Source: Clostridiales bacterium (lineage in GTDB: Bacteria; Bacillota; Clostridia; Tissierellales; Sedimentibacteraceae). Taken from it: a stretch of DNA of 9,477 nucleotides. Each line of letters starts with the position of its first letter. The first letter of the stretch is position 1. Position numbers and translations under genes: made by a program. The notes under the pieces were generated by a model that was given only the letters and a program-made list of their open reading frames with translations, ran no database searches and was not told where the DNA came from. This document shows positions 6,701-9,477 of this stretch, in pieces. The stretch is from NCBI GenBank assembly GCA_003457065.1, contig DMJQ01000001.1, positions 1 through 9,477 of the forward strand. Direction: 5' to 3'.

Positions 6701-7431
6701 AATGCAGATAAATAAGAAATATATAGGTCTACAAGAGCTACTGGAGGATATTCCTTAATAGATACAAGGTATGCAGCATTGACATGGACTGATAATAATA
6801 GTAAGTCAGATGGTACGACTTATTATTATAAGATTAAAACCGTTACAAACAGAGGCGGCAATGAATTTTATTCTGACTATTCAAACTATGCATCTGCTAC
6901 TTATATGAGAATGCCTGAAGTTAAATCCTTAGTTAATATAGGAAAAGTAGTATCCATTACATGGGGAAGTGTAGCAGGAGCATTGAAATATAATGTTTAT
7001 AGAGATTCCAAATTGATTGGAACGACAACAAGTACGAGTTATAGTGATACAGCTACACTGGGTACTTCTTACGATTACTCAATTCAAGCTGTAGCAGGAA
7101 CGTCACTATCTACAAAGTCAGCTGTAAAATCAATACGGTTACTACAAACACCAACGTTAACTGTCTCCAGCAATACAATACATCATTACGTTTATCATGG
7201 TCTTATAATAGCTTTAACCCACCTAATGGGTATATTTTATATAGAGCAACAAGTCAAAACTGTACTTACAGCCAAATATATTCTACCACTAACGGAACTA
7301 AATCTTATACAGATACAGGGCTAAAAACGGGTACAACTTATTACTATAAAGTTATGGCAAATAATACTTCATCTACTGGGCATAAGATATATTCAGATTA
7401 TCCAACTGTTAAGTCTGGAGCTCCAAAATAG
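6701..7431 (+). pseudogene. Fibronectin type III surface/secreted protein, C-terminal remnant with frameshift
   Basis: At least three Fn3-like units, the beta-sandwich modules common in clostridial surface proteins and extracellular enzymes. Unit 1 (partial, about 6701-6903) reads ADK-stop-EIYRSTRATGGYS, then TTYYYKIKTV; the TAA at 6713-6715 is one base from the Tyr expected in Fn3 (KYEIYR). Unit 2 (about 6910-7140) includes VSITWGSVAGALKYNVYRDS and YDYSIQAVAG. Unit 3 begins TPTLTVSSNT near 7150; the sequence then continues in another frame (SLRLSWSYNSFNPPNGYILY, then TTYYYKVMANN) to a stop at 7429-7431, so one base was lost or two gained near 7165-7185. The 5' end, signal peptide and any catalytic domain are missing. 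It ends just before a strong hairpin. The host protein cannot be named; the fragment has no link to the peptide cluster except its junction with the third precursor. Confidence 0.88.
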
Positions 7432-7446
7432 GATAAATAATACATG

Positions 7447-7506
7447 CGCTATGACAATTGGGAAATGACTATATCCCCCCATTGCCATAGCGTTTAATTC
7501 ATTTTT
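7447..7506. terminator. Rho-independent terminator between convergent gene ends
   Basis: CGCTATG (7447-7453) pairs with CATAGCG (7486-7492). Inner CAAT/ATTG and GGG/CCC pairs add to the stem with two mismatches, and a T-rich stretch TTTAATTCATTTTT follows on the plus strand. It lies 15 bases after the Fn3 stop. A minus-strand coding remnant also ends at 7499, so the hairpin may have served both sides. Confidence 0.75.
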
Positions 7507-7702
7507 CCGGATTTTCTCTATAGAGAGATACAGTATTGCCATGAGCTTTTAGCAGGAAATATAAAAAGGGTAGCCAATGAATCCCCTTTAGTCTCTTAGC
7601 TTTTAACAGCAGGCGGATATCAGAACTCCATTTTTCTTTAACTGCCTGTAAGTTTTTAAGAGCTTCTTTTAAAAAACATGTAAGTGAGTTTGGAAATATT
7701 AC
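7499..7702 (-). pseudogene. Unrecognised C-terminal coding remnant
   Basis: An open minus-strand frame with no start codon that ends at a TGA (7499-7501). It is strongly protein-like: FLKEALKNLQAVKEKW, then SSDIRLLLKAKRLKG, IHWLPFLYFLLKAHG and NTVSLYRENPEK. The composition (Lys/Arg/Leu helices with an aromatic hydrophobic patch) would suit the C-terminal end of a membrane-associated enzyme such as a glycosyltransferase, but I do not recognise a family. The frame stays open to 7762, yet the part beyond about 7702 is antisense to another fragment and its true border is uncertain. Confidence 0.5.
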
Positions 7703-7705
7703 AAA

Positions 7706-7930
7706 GGATCGATATTTGAAAAGTGTACAAAATCTGTCAACCCAAATCCTAAAGGAAATATTTTAAAAAAGATAAACTCCAATGGCGAGATGCTCTCTAT
7801 AATAAATAAAGTAACTAATGAATTTGATATAAAAACTTTTAACGAAGCAATAAGACTTTATTTTAAACCGGCAGATGGTATAAACTACTTTAATCAACAA
7901 TACCATAAGGAGGATTCTTCTAAAGGGTAA
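7706..7930 (+). pseudogene. Unrecognised 3' coding fragment
   Basis: A plus-strand frame without ATG at its front, opening after a TGA at 7685-7687. It reads GSIFEKCTKSVNPNPKGNIL, then NEFDIKTFNEAIRLYFKPAD and GINYFNQQYHKEDSSKG, ending at TAA 7928-7930. About 75 residues, polar and helix-prone, without membrane segments. It looks like the C-terminal end of a larger protein. A CPCC-type remnant follows directly; such small Cys-rich proteins sometimes sit behind polymorphic toxins, so a toxin tip is one idea, with little to support it. Confidence 0.4.
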
Positions 7931-7999
7931 AATATAAATGTGTTTGTTGCGGCAATTGCGCGTTAATCAGCGAACCGCTAAGAACATTTGAAATTTACT
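7927..7999 (+). pseudogene. CPCC-family Cys-rich protein, N-terminal remnant
   Basis: Reading from 7927 the sequence gives KYKCVCCGNCALISEPLRTF then EIYCWKRWG. This matches the pattern of CPCC-type small proteins (CPCCG...L.E...TYEICPVCFWED): a CxCCG knuckle, a Leu, a Glu, then TFEI followed by Cys and Trp. After EI the expected CPVC is lost and the frame soon ends at 8023-8025. The start codon position reads GTA instead of ATG, and AAGGAGG (7907-7913) lies 13 bases upstream. It is a broken gene of about 25 matching residues; role of the family is not established. Confidence 0.5.
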
Positions 8000-8137
8000 G
8001 TTGGAAAAGATGGGGCGTATATTAATAAAGATGGCAAAATGGCGGTTGATAATTCTATTTTTAGCCCAACTTCTTATGTAGTAGTTAAGGGGGTAAAATA
8101 TAATTCAGTAAAGATGATATATAACTGGATGCTATAG
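7991..8137 (+). other. Possible stalk / copper amine oxidase N-terminal-like fragment
   Basis: The plus frame KFTVGKDGAYINKDGKMAVD followed by NSIFSPTSYVVV and a stop at 8135-8137 recalls the FxVGKxxxYxNGKxxxMDxAP repeat of clostridial stalk domains on secreted proteins. The match is partial: the usual NGRTYVPVRxL segment is not recognisable. It overlaps the end of the CPCC-like remnant in another frame, so a junction lies near 7985-8000. Confidence 0.3.
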
Positions 8138-8154
8138 GGATACTTGTTAATGGA

Positions 8155-8190
8155 AAATCTGCAATTTAATGCAGGTTTCTCAGTTTTCTA
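8155..8190. terminator. Possible terminator hairpin
   Basis: AAATCTGCA (8155-8163) and TGCAGGTTT (8170-8178) form a nine-pair stem (one G-T pair) with a six-base loop, followed on the plus strand by CTCAGTTTTCT. It stands between the plus-strand fragments and the end of the minus-strand protease gene and could act for either. The minus-strand side also has a short TTTT. Confidence 0.4.
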
Positions 8191-8237
8191 GAACACAGTC
8201 TTTAAACAAATATTAATATTATATTTTTTCTATCAAG

Positions 8238-9477
8238 CTATAATGACAGAATCAAATTAAGAACAGGATCTGTCTTGTTAATATAATCTTCAATACTAAT
8301 GCTTATTTCAATATCTGGGTATAAAGTGTGATTTACAAGGCTTTTAGGTTTATAACCTAAATTATTGTCATAAGAATTCAATGTGGGAATCCACATTACA
8401 AAGTTGGAATTTCTGAGGCTAGTTCGTTGTCCGCTGCCGATATAAGGTTTTCCACCGCCTGGGGGAAGACCTACCACTGTGGCGCCGGCCTCATCTTTTA
8501 AATACATCGCGGTAGTTCCTGCCATTGAAAATGTACTGTAGTCTGTAATCACATAAAGACACTTCGTTTTTAAACCGAAGGATACCAACATTTCCACCCA
8601 ACCGTTCTTTAAGGCAGTAAACTGACCGCCGCCGTTTTCTCTAAGGTCTAAGATTATTTTTTCAACGGAGTATTTATCTATAAATGAAGCCAGACGTTCT
8701 TCCAAATCTTTGCCTTCACTTGAACTAGGAATATAATATAACCTTAGATACAGTGCTTTTTTGTCCTCAAGATAATCAAGCCAAATAGGTTCGCTTTTAC
8801 TGTTGTAGAAAGCCTCCGCTCCTTCAGACCTGCTTTCGATAGCTTCAGGTAATTTATCTATAGCAATCTGTTTATACACGTAAATACCAAAGGTATTGTC
8901 ATCAAGGCTTGTAAAGGTATAGTTTACAGAAGCTTCCAAGTTCTCCATTAAATCAAGAGCCTTAAGGATCATGGGATAATACAACTTTGATCCGAACAGA
9001 GATCTTGAGTTGTAGAGATTGTCACCACTGTAGAGTCGGTAAAATCGGTTGAAAACCTCATCGATAGATACGCCGTTTATTTTGTCCAGCCGGCAGTTGA
9101 GGGCTTTTTCATAGGACTTGTCATAGACAACAGTGCAATAAACACCATCCGCAAAAGTCTGAAAGGAGAAGGGAAATCTGGTACCGCTGCTCATGCCTAC
9201 TGCAATTTCTGTGAACATATGCCCATCTTGAAATAGAGCGGTAATTTGTTGCATGCGAACCTGTATATCAAAATCGTCAAGTTCTGGTAAGTCTGCATAA
9301 AGACGGTCAAATGCAATATCAACCTTCTTGCTTATTTCTAAATTTTCTTTGCTATTTTCAATATCAAGAAATTTACGGGTATAGGAGGCCATCTGATTTT
9401 CAAAGTAAGTAATATCGACTGTCCAGTTTTCAATTTTTTTTGCATTTTCATCTTCTTCTATTGCATCAGCGACAAAA
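8238..9477 (-). CDS. Second S41-type serine protease, N-terminus beyond the window
   Basis: The frame is open from the stop at 8238-8240 to the right edge, about 413 residues. The Met codon at 9390-9392 is probably internal: WTVDITYFENQM in front of it reads on as protein and no ribosome site precedes it. Counting from that Met: DGHMF (56-60) fits the DxH region of S41 N-terminal domains, LDKINGVSIDEVFNR (102-116) a PDZ-like turn, ILDLRENGGG (247-256) the glycine turn, and ITDYSTFSMAGTTAMYLKDE (282-301) the catalytic strand with Ser289 the likely nucleophile, then VVGLPPGGG. It is related in fold to the protease at 868-2130 but clearly divergent and less AT-rich. Whether it belongs to the peptide cluster is unknown, because decayed fragments separate them. 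The substrate is not known. Confidence 0.88.
   Translation of the reverse strand, partial: FVADAIEEDENAKKIENWTVDITYFENQMASYTRKFLDIENSKENLEISKKVDIAFDRLYADLPELDDFDIQVRMQQITALFQDGHMFTEIAVGMSSGTRFPFSFQTFADGVYCTVVYDKSYEKALNCRLDKINGVSIDEVFNRFYRLYSGDNLYNSRSLFGSKLYYPMILKALDLMENLEASVNYTFTSLDDNTFGIYVYKQIAIDKLPEAIESRSEGAEAFYNSKSEPIWLDYLEDKKALYLRLYYIPSSSEGKDLEERLASFIDKYSVEKIILDLRENGGGQFTALKNGWVEMLVSFGLKTKCLYVITDYSTFSMAGTTAMYLKDEAGATVVGLPPGGGKPYIGSGQRTSLRNSNFVMWIPTLNSYDNNLGYKPKSLVNHTLYPDIEISISIEDYINKTDPVLNLILSL

Overview
The window is AT-rich, its genes have strong AGGAGG-type ribosome binding sites, and several apparent starts are TTG. Together with the gene content (YcaO enzyme, Cys-rich peptides, multi-Fn3 surface protein, S41 proteases) this suggests a low-GC Gram-positive, most likely a member of the Clostridia. 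The organism is an inference; no rRNA or tRNA is present.

Layout from left to right. 1-675 (+): the 3' part of an IS3-family transposase, broken by an in-frame stop and a frameshift. 868-6697 (-): a compact one-direction gene set that looks like a ribosomally made, post-translationally modified peptide (RiPP) cluster. Read in its own direction it starts with a 5'-truncated Cys-rich precursor fragment (6626-6697). Two intact Cys-rich precursor genes follow (6403-6588 and 6133-6369), then a perfect 14-bp hairpin (6059-6101). Next is a Cys-rich C-terminal fragment that may be the tail of a lost radical SAM maturase (5655-5975). The set ends with an ABC transporter (3893-5620), a YcaO-domain enzyme (2147-3850) and a membrane-anchored S41-type protease (868-2130). 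6701-7431 (+): the broken 3' end of a fibronectin type III surface protein, running away from the peptide cluster and joined directly to the truncated precursor. 7499-8137: a graveyard of short coding fragments on both strands, including a CPCC-type Cys-rich domain remnant. 8238-9477 (-): a second S41-type protease that runs off the right edge.

How the genes probably work together (inference): the precursors supply a short conserved leader, a variable Cys-rich middle with CxC pairs and an almost invariant tail (PNYGACGTRSI-x-R). The YcaO enzyme would modify backbone amides, probably at Cys residues. A radical SAM enzyme may once have added a second modification. The transporter would export the product, and because it has no C39 peptidase domain the neighbouring S41 protease is the best local candidate for leader or tail removal. 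I see no separate RRE, E1/ThiF or dehydrogenase gene. The promoter-proximal end is missing and the radical SAM gene appears to be only a remnant, so this may be a decaying copy of a system that is complete elsewhere.

The general arrangement resembles, from memory, clostridial Cys-rich peptide (Clo7bot/CLI_3235-like) loci that pair such precursors with radical SAM maturases. I could not verify that match.
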